NCBI RefSeq assembly: GCF_018861005.1
Contig: NZ_JAHKQL010000026.1
Coordinates: 62,001 to 126,000 of the forward strand
Direction: 5' to 3'
DNA length: 64,000 nt
DNA from: Polaribacter vadi
GTDB lineage: Bacteria; Bacteroidota; Bacteroidia; Flavobacteriales; Flavobacteriaceae
Below are positions 9,104-18,903 of this stretch, in pieces; position 1 is the stretch's first letter; each line of letters opens with the position of its first letter. A program made the position numbers and the translations under genes. The notes under the pieces are model-generated. The model made no database searches and was not told where the DNA came from. It was given only the letters and a program-made list of their open reading frames with translations.

Positions 9104-10053
9104 AGTAAAGAGTTAATTATATCAGCAATTGTAATTCCTTCTGCTTCTGCTTTGTAATTTTTTACAATTCTATGAGATAATATAGGTATAGCAACTGCTT
9201 TTACATCTTCTATATCTGGTGAATATTTTCCGTTAATTGCTGCATGTGCTTTTGCCCCTAAAATTAAATTTTGAGAGGCTCTTGGACCTGCTCCCCAATC
9301 TAAATAGCTTTTTACCATTTCTGTTGCTGCATCAGATTTTGGTCTTGTTTTACCAACCAAACTAACTGCATATTCTATTACATTATCTGTAACTGGTATT
9401 CTTCTAATTAATTTTTGAATCGCTATAATTTGATCTGCAGAAAGAATTCCGTCTACTGTTTGAGCTATAGCACTTGTAGTACTTTTTACAACTTCTACTT
9501 CTTCTTTAAACGTTGGATATTCTAAATTAATAGAAAACATAAATCGATCTAACTGCGCTTCTGGTAAAGGATAAGTACCTTCTTGCTCAATTGGGTTTTG
9601 TGTTGCTAAAACAAAAAATGGTAATTCTAATTTATAATGATTTCCAGAAACTGTTACAGAACGCTCTTGCATGGCTTCTAACAAAGCTGCCTGAGTTTTT
9701 GGTGGAGTTCTGTTAATCTCATCAGCTAAAATAATATTCGAAAAAATTGGACCTTTTATAAATTTAAACTGTCTGTTTTGATCTAAAATTTCGCTTCCTA
9801 AAATATCTGAAGGCATTAAATCTGGTGTAAATTGAATTCGATTAAATTTTAAACCTAAAACATCAGAAACTGTATTTACCAATAAAGTTTTGGCTAAACC
9901 TGGCACACCAATTAAAAGTGAATGACCTCCACAAAAAATAGACAATAAAGTAAAACTTACTGCTTCTTGTTGCCCAATAATTACTTTACCAATTTCAGAT
10001 TTTAATGATTTGTATTTTAAGACTAAATCATCTACAGCTTTAACATCAGACAT
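9100..10053 (-). CDS. MoxR-family AAA+ ATPase
   Basis: AAA+ ATPase of 317 residues in the MoxR class: Walker A LIGVPGLAKT (about residues 42-51), Walker B IILADEINR (about 106-114), and the sensor region FVLATQNPIEQEGTYPLPEAQLDRF in family form. MoxR proteins act as chaperone-like ATPases, usually with VWA-domain partners. Here no VWA gene follows; instead it is the last gene of the SurA/PpiC chaperone operon, starting at the base where surA ends. That arrangement is common in Flavobacteriia. The client is unknown. Cytosolic. Confidence 0.92.
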   Translation of the reverse strand: MSDVKAVDDLVLKYKSLKSEIGKVIIGQQEAVSFTLLSIFCGGHSLLIGVPGLAKTLLVNTVSDVLGLKFNRIQFTPDLMPSDILGSEILDQNRQFKFIKGPIFSNIILADEINRTPPKTQAALLEAMQERSVTVSGNHYKLELPFFVLATQNPIEQEGTYPLPEAQLDRFMFSINLEYPTFKEEVEVVKSTTSAIAQTVDGILSADQIIAIQKLIRRIPVTDNVIEYAVSLVGKTRPKSDAATEMVKSYLDWGAGPRASQNLILGAKAHAAINGKYSPDIEDVKAVAIPILSHRIVKNYKAEAEGITIADIINSLL

Positions 10054-11432
10054 TATTTACCTGTTTCTTTTTTCCAGTTTTTAATAAAAGTGCATTTTCT
10101 ATGAGCATCTGCCATTTTAATATAAGTATCCATTATCTTTTCTTTTGCCCACTTATCTATAGTTTCTTCTTTCTTTTTTGTTAATGCTAATTCTTGTACC
10201 TTAACATAGTCATTTACTAAATCTGCAATATGTGTATTTGTTCTATCTCTCATTATAATGAACTTATACATTTTTTCTCCACTTCTATTTTGATCAAAAA
10301 ACACATCAGAAAGTTCACCTTTTTTTAATTCTGCAACTCTAGCATACAAAGCAGGATCCATACCTGTTAAATCGAAAGTAGCTTCGCCTGTATAAGGGTT
10401 AATAATTAAACCTCCATTATTTTTAGTTTCCTTATCATCAGAATATTTTTTAACAGCTTCTTCAAATGTAATTTTACCTGAATTTATGTCTTTTACAATT
10501 TCTTCCGCTTTTTCTCTAGTTTCTACTAGTTTAGAGCTAGGCACATCTGGTTGCATTAAAATATGCGATGCAACTCTCATATTACCTCTTACTTCATGCA
10601 ATTGCATTAAGTGATAACCAAAGTCAGATTTAAAAGGTTTAGAAACTTGACCAACATCTAAACTAAATGCCATTTCTTTGAATTCTTTAATAAATTGAGA
10701 TTCTTTTGTAATCTCATATCTACCTCCATTATTAGTAACACCTGGATCATCAGAATTAATAATTGCTTTCATTTTAAAAGGAGCTCCATCTTCAATTTCT
10801 TTCTTTAACTCATTAAGCTTATTTAAAATTCTTTCAGTTTCTTCTTTAGCTGGGCTTGCATTAATTACAATTTGTGCCAATTCTATTTCTGCAGAAAACT
10901 CTGGTAATTCTCCTTTTTCTTTTAAACCATTATAAAAAATACGAACCTCTTCTGGAGTAACATCTATTTTTTCTGTAATTTTTAACTGCTCTTTTTCTAT
11001 TAAAACATTTTCTTTTTGAACAGTATATAATTCCTTTTTTAAATCATCTAAATCATTAAAACCATAGGCTTTAATAACTTTATCTACAGAACCATATTGT
11101 TGCGTAAAATACTGTACACTTCTGTCTACTCTATCTGTAATTTCTGAATCAGCAACTGTAACACTATCTATAATTGCATGATGTGCTAATAATTTTTGTT
11201 GCATTAACTCTTCTAACATTTCACAATCAGAAATTTTAATTTTACCTTCTGAACGTACTTCAATTTCTTGCTTAAATTTATCTATATCAGAATCTAAAAC
11301 AATATTTTTACCAATTACTACTGCAACACCATCTATTTTTACTTGTGCAAAATTTGCGATGCTTATCAACCCAAAAAAGGCTGTTAAAAGCGTTAATTTA
11401 GTATACTTTGAAATTGTTATTTTTTGTTGCAT
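10053..11432 (-). CDS. SurA-like periplasmic peptidyl-prolyl isomerase
   Basis: Protein of 459 residues: signal peptide (TKLTLLTAFFGLISIANFAQ), a SurA N-terminal chaperone domain with the GVAVVIGKNIVLDSDI segment (about residues 34-49), and two parvulin-like rotamase domains. The first has FGYHLMQLHEVR and the second begins VASHILMQPD. SurA escorts outer membrane proteins through the periplasm. The start overlaps the preceding lipoprotein gene by 35 bases; ATG 11432 is kept because it gives a full signal peptide. Third consecutive gene of the same class in this operon. Confidence 0.88.
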   Translation of the reverse strand: MQQKITISKYTKLTLLTAFFGLISIANFAQVKIDGVAVVIGKNIVLDSDIDKFKQEIEVRSEGKIKISDCEMLEELMQQKLLAHHAIIDSVTVADSEITDRVDRSVQYFTQQYGSVDKVIKAYGFNDLDDLKKELYTVQKENVLIEKEQLKITEKIDVTPEEVRIFYNGLKEKGELPEFSAEIELAQIVINASPAKEETERILNKLNELKKEIEDGAPFKMKAIINSDDPGVTNNGGRYEITKESQFIKEFKEMAFSLDVGQVSKPFKSDFGYHLMQLHEVRGNMRVASHILMQPDVPSSKLVETREKAEEIVKDINSGKITFEEAVKKYSDDKETKNNGGLIINPYTGEATFDLTGMDPALYARVAELKKGELSDVFFDQNRSGEKMYKFIIMRDRTNTHIADLVNDYVKVQELALTKKKEETIDKWAKEKIMDTYIKMADAHRKCTFIKNWKKETGK

Positions 11433-12246
11433 CTTTTACTAATATTTTTTCTATATCTCTAATTAATTGGATTTTACGTTTGTGTAAAATCATTTGTTTT
11501 ATGGTTGGTTTTATATAGCTTAATGGTGCTATATCGTTTCTAACCAATACATCTTTTATAGCGACCAAATATAAACCTAATGAATCTTGTTTTTGAACAA
11601 ATTTTGTTTTTTTTAACAGGTTTTCTTTAGAAAAGGGCAGTTTTAACAAAACCTTATCTAATTGTGTCCAAACTGAATCGTTAAATTGATAATACTTAAA
11701 ACTTAATTGCTGTTTTTCTAAAGCTTCTATATCTTCTATACTGTCAGATTTAAAGAGTGTTGTAATTTCTTTTTTGTTGATAATATTGTTATCAAAATGA
11801 AGATATTTTATTTTTAAAAGCTCTTCATTTAACTTAAAGTTTTCTTTATATTCTGTGTAAAAAAGATCAATCTCATCATCATCAATAATTGTATCTAATT
11901 GTTGCTTTATTAATCTTTCTTTATAACTGTTAATCAATAAACTTTCTTTGTAATCTTTTACAAGCGAGTTTATTTCTTGTACGTCTTCTAGAGAACTATT
12001 GGTTTCTGCTTTTTTTAGCAACAACTGTTTTATAGCCCAGTCGTTAATATAACCTCTAACAAAAACAATACTATCTTGCTTATTTAAACTAGTAGGTAAA
12101 ACACTTTTTAAATCTTCTCTAAAAAGTTTTTCTGTGTTTACAATTGCAACAATTTCTGATGTTGTTTTTTCTTTTTCTTGCACCTCTAAATAATCACAAG
12201 AAATAAATGTACACAACATTAAAAAAAGAACTGCATATTTATTCAT
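11398..12246 (-). CDS. SurA-N-like lipoprotein without a clear rotamase domain
   Basis: Lipoprotein of 282 residues: lipobox FISC with the lipidated Cys at about 17. The segment IVAIVNTEKLFREDL resembles the first helix-strand of SurA/PpiC chaperone domains, followed by a long helical region. No parvulin motif (such as GYH or HIL) is visible, so it looks like a chaperone-only member. It sits between two PpiC/SurA genes, ending inside the next and starting at the base where the previous gene stops. A role in outer membrane protein folding is inferred from context. Confidence 0.7.
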   Translation of the reverse strand: MNKYAVLFLMLCTFISCDYLEVQEKEKTTSEIVAIVNTEKLFREDLKSVLPTSLNKQDSIVFVRGYINDWAIKQLLLKKAETNSSLEDVQEINSLVKDYKESLLINSYKERLIKQQLDTIIDDDEIDLFYTEYKENFKLNEELLKIKYLHFDNNIINKKEITTLFKSDSIEDIEALEKQQLSFKYYQFNDSVWTQLDKVLLKLPFSKENLLKKTKFVQKQDSLGLYLVAIKDVLVRNDIAPLSYIKPTIKQMILHKRKIQLIRDIEKILVKDATKNNNFKVY

Positions 12247-13880
12247 TAACCTTTATTGTAAAATTTAATTAATTTTTTAAGTTGTTTTTTATCTACTTTA
12301 ATAACACTTTTATTTTTTAAATCTGCAATCCAATTTTTCTCTAAATAGTTCTGATAATCGTTCATAACCTCACCTTTCACCTTTTTAAACTCTTTATTAT
12401 GGTATTTGGTAATATTAGTAGTATAATGATTTTTTAAGCCTAAAGTATCTTTAGATGATTTTTCCCAAATTTCTCTTTGCATTAACTCAAAAAGTAATAA
12501 ACCATCTTTATATTCTTGTAATGTATTAGCAAATTCAGGCTCCGTTTTTTCTAAATTTGCTTTGTAATAGGTTAAAATTTCTTGGTCTTTAAAATCATTA
12601 AATAATTCAAAAACAGGTTTATTTTTTCTATTTTTAATATAGTTAACAAATGCTTCTTGTTTTATTTCTTTTTTATTTATCGTTAACAAAACTGATTGTA
12701 AAGAATCTTTTGCAATTGTTCTTATTTTATCATTATCAAAAATTTCTTTTGCAATATTATTTTCAGAAATTGTATATTTTTTCTTTAGTTTATTGATAAC
12801 AGCCTTTTCTGATAATTGAGCTCTTTCTCCAGATTTTACTTTGTTTTTTAACTCTCTTTCTATTTCATTAAAAGATTGTACTGGATGTTTTTTTATTAAC
12901 TGTACAATATGCCAACCAAAACGAGTTTGAAAAGGTTTAGAATATTCACCTTCTTTTTCTAAACTAAAAGCCACATCTTCTAAAGGTTTTACCATAACTC
13001 CTGTTCCGAATTTTCTTAGTTTACCTCCTTTAGATTTAGAGCCAGTATCGTTAGAATATTTTCTAGCCAAAGCTTTAAACTGCACATCTTTTTCTAATTC
13101 ATTATAAATTGAATCTATTAATACTTTTGCATTTTTTGTTTCTTTAGTTAACAAAATATGTGCAACTTCTACTTCTCCTTTAGATGGTCTTACATCATCA
13201 ACTTTTAAAATATGGTAACCATAACGTGTTCTAAATGGTTTAGAAACCTCCCCTACTTTTGTTGTATATGCAGCTTCTTCAAAAGGAAAAACCATTTTAA
13301 AAGCAGAAAAATAACCTAAGTTACCTTTGTTACCTTTACGTTTTCTTTTATCATCATCTCTTGCAGATGGATCTTCTGATGTTTCTTCTGCAACAGCTTC
13401 AAAATCCTCACCTTTTAAAATTCTATTTCTTATTTCAGTTATTTTTTTATATGCTGCCAAAGTATCTTTTGGTGATGGAATTTTTGGCGTTCTTATTAAA
13501 ATATGTTTTGCTTTTACTTCATTTTTTGTTCTAAAATATGCGTCTTTAACCAACTTATTAATAAATAAAGTATCTTGCATATAAGGTGCAGAAAGTTGAT
13601 TTTTAAAACCTTCCATTTCTTTAATATAAGAAGGCAAAGTATCTAACTTAATATTATATGCTTCTTTAACTTTTAACTTGTAATTAATATACAATTCTAA
13701 ATTTTTCTCTACATCCTTAGCTTCTTCATTATCAATAACGTCTAGATTTTTTTCGTAAACCCTTTTAAAATCAGAAACTGTTGTTACTTTACCATCAATT
13801 GTTAACAACCCTTTATCTTTCTTCTGTGCAATAACTACGCTAGAAAAACATAAAACTACTAATAATACTAACTTTTTCAT
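12246..13880 (-). CDS. PpiC-type peptidyl-prolyl isomerase, periplasmic
   Basis: Protein of 544 residues from ATG 13880 (MKKLVLLVVLCFSSVVIAQ is a clean signal peptide; an 18-residue upstream extension would overlap DUF493 and bury it). Two parvulin domains are visible: the first from AKHILIRTPK to RYGYHILKVDDV, the second from VAHILLTKET to RFGWHIVQLIKK. A long C-terminal helical part follows. It belongs to the Bacteroidota PpiC/SurA foldases acting on exported proteins. It starts four bases after the DUF493 stop, so the whole set 14166 to 9100 reads as one operon. Confidence 0.9.
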   Translation of the reverse strand: MKKLVLLVVLCFSSVVIAQKKDKGLLTIDGKVTTVSDFKRVYEKNLDVIDNEEAKDVEKNLELYINYKLKVKEAYNIKLDTLPSYIKEMEGFKNQLSAPYMQDTLFINKLVKDAYFRTKNEVKAKHILIRTPKIPSPKDTLAAYKKITEIRNRILKGEDFEAVAEETSEDPSARDDDKRKRKGNKGNLGYFSAFKMVFPFEEAAYTTKVGEVSKPFRTRYGYHILKVDDVRPSKGEVEVAHILLTKETKNAKVLIDSIYNELEKDVQFKALARKYSNDTGSKSKGGKLRKFGTGVMVKPLEDVAFSLEKEGEYSKPFQTRFGWHIVQLIKKHPVQSFNEIERELKNKVKSGERAQLSEKAVINKLKKKYTISENNIAKEIFDNDKIRTIAKDSLQSVLLTINKKEIKQEAFVNYIKNRKNKPVFELFNDFKDQEILTYYKANLEKTEPEFANTLQEYKDGLLLFELMQREIWEKSSKDTLGLKNHYTTNITKYHNKEFKKVKGEVMNDYQNYLEKNWIADLKNKSVIKVDKKQLKKLIKFYNKG

Positions 13881-13884
13881 AAAT

Positions 13885-14166
13885 TTATAATGATATAATT
13901 CCTTTAATTTTTTCAACTTTTTTATAATAACCAATCACTTCATCAGCATTTATTAGTTTTAAAACTATTGTAATACTGATATATTTGCCAGTTTTAGATT
14001 TCTTAGTTTTTATTACTGCTCCTTTATTATCAAAAATAGTTTGTACTTCATCTAACTGATTACCATCAGTAGGTACAATAAATTTGTACATATAATCAGC
14101 AGGAAATTTTGTTGTATCTTCTAATTGACCTTTTAATTTAGTATAAAAAGCATTTTTATCACTCAT
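13885..14166 (-). CDS. DUF493 (YbeD-like) family protein
   Basis: Small protein of 93 residues with the DUF493 pattern: FP.DYMYKFIVP near residues 18-29 and SKTGKYISITI in the second half, predicted as an ACT-like alpha/beta fold. The E. coli relative YbeD is a small protein of unclear regulatory role. First gene of the operon leading to the PpiC/SurA chaperones; the upstream region 14167-14418 is divergent with the ATPase gene and contains a TATTTTTG box at 14245-14252 pointing the other way. Confidence 0.82.
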   Translation of the reverse strand: MSDKNAFYTKLKGQLEDTTKFPADYMYKFIVPTDGNQLDEVQTIFDNKGAVIKTKKSKTGKYISITIVLKLINADEVIGYYKKVEKIKGIISL

Positions 14167-14418
14167 ATTTATAATTGTATTTTACTAATAACAAATAGCA
14201 AGCACAAAATTACATTAAAATTTAGTTTTATAAAGCGAATGATTTATTTTTGTGGATCTCACTTAAATGCAAATTTCAAAAATAACAGATTTTTAATTTT
14301 ATCAAAGTAAAAATCTCTATTTTAGATTTAAATTTTAATGAGAACATCATTATTATAGAATTTTTACAAATGAATTTAAAATTTCTATTGACTTTTAATA
14401 ATTTATAAAATTAAATAC

Positions 14419-14970
14419 TTGCAAAAAAATCAGCAAAAAATTGTTTTAATTGGTGGTCCAGGAACAGGAAAAACAACTGTTTTAAATGCTTTAAAAGAAA
14501 AAGGTTTTTTTTGTTTTGATGAAGTTTCTAGAGCTGTAACCTTAAAAGCACAAGAAAAAGGTATTGAACAATTATTTTTAACAGAACCACTTCTGTTTAG
14601 TAAAATGCTTTTAGAGGGCAGAGAAGAACAGTATTCTGATGCCTTAAATAGAAAAGAAAATTTAGTTTTTTTTGATAGAGGTATACCTGATGTTTACGCA
14701 TATCTTAACTATTTTAAAACTGATTATCCTTCTTTTTTTATAGAAAAAAGTAAGGAATTTAAATATGATATCGTTTTTCATTTTTCTCCTTGGAAAGAGA
14801 TTCATACTACAGACAACGAACGTTACGAATCTTTTGAAGAATCTATTGCTATTGATAAATTTTTAATTAAAGCTTACTCAGAATTGGGCTATAGAATTAT
14901 AACTATCCCTTTTGGCCATGTAAATGAAAGAACCAATTATATTATAAATTCGCTTTCTTGCGATTTATGA
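14419..14970 (+). CDS. P-loop NTPase, ATP/GTP-binding (AAA_28-like)
   Basis: Protein of 183 residues with Walker A IGGPGTGKTTVLNAL near the N-terminus and FFDRGIPDVYAYL further on, the pattern of AAA_28/NTPase kinases-like ATPases. Cellular role unknown. The start is TTG 14419: an in-frame TGA stands at 14389 and the first ATG lies beyond the Walker A. The stop overlaps the recQ start as ATGA, so the two are coupled. Confidence 0.82.
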   Translation: MQKNQQKIVLIGGPGTGKTTVLNALKEKGFFCFDEVSRAVTLKAQEKGIEQLFLTEPLLFSKMLLEGREEQYSDALNRKENLVFFDRGIPDVYAYLNYFKTDYPSFFIEKSKEFKYDIVFHFSPWKEIHTTDNERYESFEESIAIDKFLIKAYSELGYRIITIPFGHVNERTNYIINSLSCDL

Positions 14971-16856
14971 TTGCTGCTAAAAACATACTAAAACAATATT
15001 GGGGATATACAGCATTTAGAGAACCACAAGAAGACATAATAAATGCTGTTTTACAAAAAAAAGACGTAATTGTACTATTACCAACTGGAGGTGGAAAATC
15101 GATCTGTTTTCAAGTACCTGCTTTAATAAACGAAGGTGTTTGTTTGGTAATCTCTCCTTTAATTGCATTAATGCAAGATCAAGTAGAGAACCTAAAGAAA
15201 AGAGGTGTAAAAGCGACAACTATAAAATCTGGAGCATCACAAGATGAAATTATTACTCTTTTTGATAATATAAAATTTGGTAATTTTAAATTCTTATACA
15301 TTTCTCCAGAAAGGCTACAAACCTCTTTAATTCAACAAAAAATTAAAGAACTTAAAATAAGTTTTGTTACTATTGATGAAGCTCATTGTATTTCTGAATG
15401 GGGACACGATTTTAGACCAACTTACAGAAATATTAAAGTACTAAAAGAACTAAAACCAGATATAAATTTTATTGCGCTCACAGCAACTGCCAATAAAAAA
15501 GTATTAGAAGATATTGCAAAAAATCTAGAATTAAAACAACCTCAACTTTTTAAAAAATCTTTTTTTAGAGAAAATTTAGCGTATCAAATTTTTGATATTG
15601 AAGATAAATTATTGAGGCTTATTCAGATTTTTACGAAGACAAAATCACCTGCAATTGTTTATGTAAATTCGAGAAAAAAAACCAAAGACATTGCCAACTT
15701 TTTAAATGCAAATAATTTTAAAAGTAGTTTTTATCATGGAGGATTATCTTTAGCAGAAAAACAAATTGCTTATGAAAATTGGATGTCTGAAAAGACAAAA
15801 ATAATTGTTGCAACCAATGCATTTGGAATGGGAATTGACAAACCAAATGTTGGCATTGTTGTACATTTTGACTTACCTTTTTCTATAGAAAACTACATTC
15901 AAGAATCTGGAAGAGCAGGTAGAAATGAAAAAAAATCTTTTGCGGTTTTATTAAAAAATAATAGCGATATTTTAATTCATAAAAATCAACTTAAAAAAGA
16001 GCTACCATCTTTAGCAGAAGTAAAAGAAATTCACAGAAAATTATATCAATATTTTAGAATTGCAAAAGGCGAAATTTTAGAAGAAATGTTTCATTTTCAG
16101 ATTTCTGAATTCTGTAAAACTTATAAATTTTCTCAAAAAAAAGTAACTTCAGTTTTAAAAATATTGTCAAATTATGGTATCTTAGAAATCTCAAATACGT
16201 TCAATCAAAAATCTACTGTAATTTTTAATTCAAGTAGTAAAAAGGTTATTTCTTACACTATAAACAATATCTATACTAAGAATTTTATAGACACATTTCT
16301 AAGAACTTACACAGGTTTATTTCAACAAGAAGTTAAAGTAGATGAATTTCTATTAGCAAAGAAAACAAATAGCACTTCTAGACAAGTAATTGCACATTTA
16401 GAACGTTTACAGCAAGACAATATCTTAACTTATAAGCGCGTAAAAACTGATGCTGAAATCCGTTTTTTAGTACCAAGAGAAGATGACAGAACTATAAATA
16501 TATACTCTAAAGAAATAGTACAATTCTTAAAACAAAAACAAAAAAAATCTGATGATTTCTTAAACTATATTCAGAATAATAATACTTGTAGAAGCATTCA
16601 AATTTTAGATTATTTTGATGAAAAATCAACCAAAAAATGTGGAATTTGCGATGTTTGTTTATCAGAAAAAAAGACAAAAACTCAAGATATTTCTTCGAAT
16701 ATTTTATCGCTTTTAGCAAAAAAATCGAGTTTAACATCACAAGAAATAAATCAGAATTTACAAGCAAATGAAAAAGACATTTTAATACATTTGCGAATGT
16801 TATTATCTGAAAATAAAGTACAGATAAATCATCAAAATAAATACCATTTAAAATAA
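14967..16856 (+). CDS. recQ: ATP-dependent DNA helicase RecQ
   Basis: RecQ-family 3'-5' helicase of 629 residues. Order: motif 0 YTAFREPQEDII, Walker A PTGGGKS (about residue 37), DEAH box (about 130), TATA motif III, helicase C with FGMGIDKPNV and QESGRAGR, then a zinc-binding C-terminal part with CRSIQILDYF and KKCGICDVC. It acts in recombination and fork repair. ATG 14967 is preferred to TTG 14958 and overlaps the upstream stop. A shorter HRDC-free form, as usual in Bacteroidota. Confidence 0.95.
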   Translation: MIAAKNILKQYWGYTAFREPQEDIINAVLQKKDVIVLLPTGGGKSICFQVPALINEGVCLVISPLIALMQDQVENLKKRGVKATTIKSGASQDEIITLFDNIKFGNFKFLYISPERLQTSLIQQKIKELKISFVTIDEAHCISEWGHDFRPTYRNIKVLKELKPDINFIALTATANKKVLEDIAKNLELKQPQLFKKSFFRENLAYQIFDIEDKLLRLIQIFTKTKSPAIVYVNSRKKTKDIANFLNANNFKSSFYHGGLSLAEKQIAYENWMSEKTKIIVATNAFGMGIDKPNVGIVVHFDLPFSIENYIQESGRAGRNEKKSFAVLLKNNSDILIHKNQLKKELPSLAEVKEIHRKLYQYFRIAKGEILEEMFHFQISEFCKTYKFSQKKVTSVLKILSNYGILEISNTFNQKSTVIFNSSSKKVISYTINNIYTKNFIDTFLRTYTGLFQQEVKVDEFLLAKKTNSTSRQVIAHLERLQQDNILTYKRVKTDAEIRFLVPREDDRTINIYSKEIVQFLKQKQKKSDDFLNYIQNNNTCRSIQILDYFDEKSTKKCGICDVCLSEKKTKTQDISSNILSLLAKKSSLTSQEINQNLQANEKDILIHLRMLLSENKVQINHQNKYHLK

Positions 16857-16861
16857 AATTT

Positions 16862-17806
16862 ATGAAAGATTTACGTATCGTTTTTATGGGAACTCCAGAT
16901 TTTGCAGTAACCATTTTAAAACATTTAGTAGATAATAATTACAATGTTGTTGGTGTAATTACTGCAACAGATAAACCTGCAGGAAGAGGAAGAAAATTAA
17001 ATGAGTCTGCTGTAAAAAAATATGCATTATCTAAAGATTTAAAAATACTACAACCTAAAAATTTAAAAAACGAAGACTTTAATAAAGAACTAAAAAGTTT
17101 AAGCGCAGATTTGCAAATAGTAGTTGCTTTTAGAATGTTACCTAAAGCAGTTTGGCAAATGCCAAAAATGGGTACTTTTAATTTACACGCGTCCTTATTA
17201 CCAGAATACAGAGGTGCTGCCCCAATTCATTGGGCAATTATTAATGGGGAAACAAAAACAGGTGTTACAACTTTTTTTATTGATGATAAAATTGACACAG
17301 GAGAAATCATTTTACAAGAAGAAATTAATGTTGATGACACAGAAACTGTAGGATCTTTACATGATAAATTAATGTTTTTAGGTGCAGATCTTGTTGCTAA
17401 AACTGTAGATTTAATTGAAAAAGGAAATATAAGCACTCAAAAACAACCTGAGTTAGAAGAAAAATCGGCTCCGAAACTAAACCCAGAAAACACAAAAATA
17501 GATTGGTCTGATTCTTTAGACAGTATATATAATAAAATTAGAGGCTTAAATCCTTTTCCTACAGCTTGGACTTTGATTAACAATGGAGATGATGAGATTT
17601 CTGCTAAAATTTACGCTATTGATAAAGTAGTAGAAATGCATAATTATGAATTTGGTAAGCTAGTTATTTCTAAAAAAGAAATTAAAGTAGCTGTTAAAAA
17701 TGGATTTATCAATATTAAAGAAATTAAACTTGCAGGAAAGAAAAAAATGGATGCTACTAGCCTACTAAATGGCTTCAGTTTTGCTGAAAATGCAAAAATG
17801 CTCTAA
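16862..17806 (+). CDS. fmt: Methionyl-tRNA formyltransferase
   Basis: Protein of 314 residues that formylates initiator Met-tRNA. It has IVFMGTPDFA at the N-terminus, the N10-formyl-THF site with NLHASLLPEYRGAAPIHWAI (about residues 107-126), DTGEI downstream, and the C-terminal OB-like domain with GLNPFPTAWT. It begins five bases after recQ, in the same transcription unit. Confidence 0.96.
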   Translation: MKDLRIVFMGTPDFAVTILKHLVDNNYNVVGVITATDKPAGRGRKLNESAVKKYALSKDLKILQPKNLKNEDFNKELKSLSADLQIVVAFRMLPKAVWQMPKMGTFNLHASLLPEYRGAAPIHWAIINGETKTGVTTFFIDDKIDTGEIILQEEINVDDTETVGSLHDKLMFLGADLVAKTVDLIEKGNISTQKQPELEEKSAPKLNPENTKIDWSDSLDSIYNKIRGLNPFPTAWTLINNGDDEISAKIYAIDKVVEMHNYEFGKLVISKKEIKVAVKNGFINIKEIKLAGKKKMDATSLLNGFSFAENAKML

Positions 17807-17911
17807 CTCCTTTACTGACAAGCTTTTTAACGATTTTTTACTTTTTCAACTTCCCTTATTAACAATTTGGGGCTATTTATCAACAAAATAGTGTTTTTTT
17901 TAGACACAAAT

Positions 17912-17941
17912 TTGCGCAAACCCTTAATCCGTCTATATTTG
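17912..17941 (+). promoter_or_regulatory. Promoter of the HU gene
   Basis: TTG at 17912-17914 and TATATTTG at 17934-17941 with 19 bases between, matching the Bacteroidota -33/-7 promoter; same spacing as the tRNA-Met promoter at 20285-20314. It stands 53 bases before the HU start. Confidence 0.75.
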
Positions 17942-17994
17942 TTAAGCTTTTTAGCAATAAAAAATATACAATTAATTTTAAAAATTTATTTATT

Positions 17995-18267
17995 ATGAAC
18001 AAGTCAGATTTAATCGACGCAATGGCTGCAGATGCAGGAATCTCTAAAGTAGCAGCTAAAGCAGCTTTAGAATCTTTTACAGATAATGTAACTTCTGCTT
18101 TAAAAGGTGGAGGAAAAGTAGCTTTAGTTGGTTTTGGAACTTTTTCTGTTTCTCACAGAGCTGCAAGATCAGGTAGAAATCCTCAAACAGGAAAAACTAT
18201 TGAAATTGCTGCTAAAAATGTAGCAAAGTTTAAAGCAGGAGCTGGTTTAAGCGATGCTGTAAACTAA
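17995..18267 (+). CDS. HU-family DNA-binding protein
   Basis: Histone-like protein of 90 residues: [11 protein letters not shown] start, helix-turn region, then the DNA-binding arm [14 protein letters not shown] and [11 protein letters not shown] end. It bends DNA and compacts the nucleoid, and is a common host cofactor for site-specific recombination, which may matter for the tRNA island nearby. Monocistronic, with its own promoter and a strong hairpin terminator. Confidence 0.95.
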   Translation: MNKSDLIDAMAADAGISKVAAKAALESFTDNVTSALKGGGKVALVGFGTFSVSHRAARSGRNPQTGKTIEIAAKNVAKFKAGAGLSDAVN

Positions 18268-18290
18268 GAATTACAATATAATTTATAATA

Positions 18291-18318
18291 AAACTCTCTT
18301 TTTAAGAGAGTTTTTTTT
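18291..18318 (+). terminator. Rho-independent terminator after HU
   Basis: Stem AAACTCTCTT / AAGAGAGTTT (18291-18300 with 18304-18313), TTT loop, then a run of T to 18318. Confidence 0.9.
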
Positions 18319-18345
18319 ATTCCTATATTTTACCTACTTTTACTT

Positions 18346-18903
18346 ATGCCCTATTTAAAACCGCTTAAAGGAAGATTATTAATTGCTGAACCTTCTATTT
18401 TAAACGACAGCTCTTTTAACAGAGCTATCGTTTTAATTACTGAACATACAGATTATAATTCTGTAGGTTTTATTTTAAACAGACCTTTAGATTACACATT
18501 GCAAGATTTAATCCCTGAAATTGACTCTGACTTTACAATTTATCAAGGTGGACCTGTAGAACAAGATAATTTATACTTTGTACATAAAGTACCAGAATTA
18601 ATACCAGAAAGCGTAGAAGTTGCAAATGGTATATATTGGGGTGGTAATTTTGACTCTTTAAAACAGTTATTAAACGATAATTTATTAGAAAAATCTGATA
18701 TTAGATTCTTCTTAGGCTATTCTGGATGGGGTAAACATCAACTTAAGGATGAAATAAACATAAATTCTTGGTTTATTTCTGAAAATGATATTGATAATAT
18801 TTTTTCTAAAAAAGGAGATTCTCTTTGGAGAAATAAAATTCTTCAAAAAGGTGGAGATTACAAACTTTGGGCAAATGCTCCTAGTGATATTCAATTAAAT
18901 TAA
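18346..18903 (+). CDS. YqgE/AlgH family protein (UPF0301)
   Basis: Protein of 185 residues with the family signature: LKGRLLIAEPS at the N-terminus, FNRAIVLITEH, GFILNRPL (about residues 45-52) and YQGGPVEQDNLYFVH (about 64-78), then FLGYSGWGKHQL. The biochemical role is unknown; AlgH in Pseudomonas is linked to alginate regulation. It starts 28 bases after the HU terminator and ends four bases into the convergent aminotransferase gene. Confidence 0.93.
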   Translation: MPYLKPLKGRLLIAEPSILNDSSFNRAIVLITEHTDYNSVGFILNRPLDYTLQDLIPEIDSDFTIYQGGPVEQDNLYFVHKVPELIPESVEVANGIYWGGNFDSLKQLLNDNLLEKSDIRFFLGYSGWGKHQLKDEININSWFISENDIDNIFSKKGDSLWRNKILQKGGDYKLWANAPSDIQLN

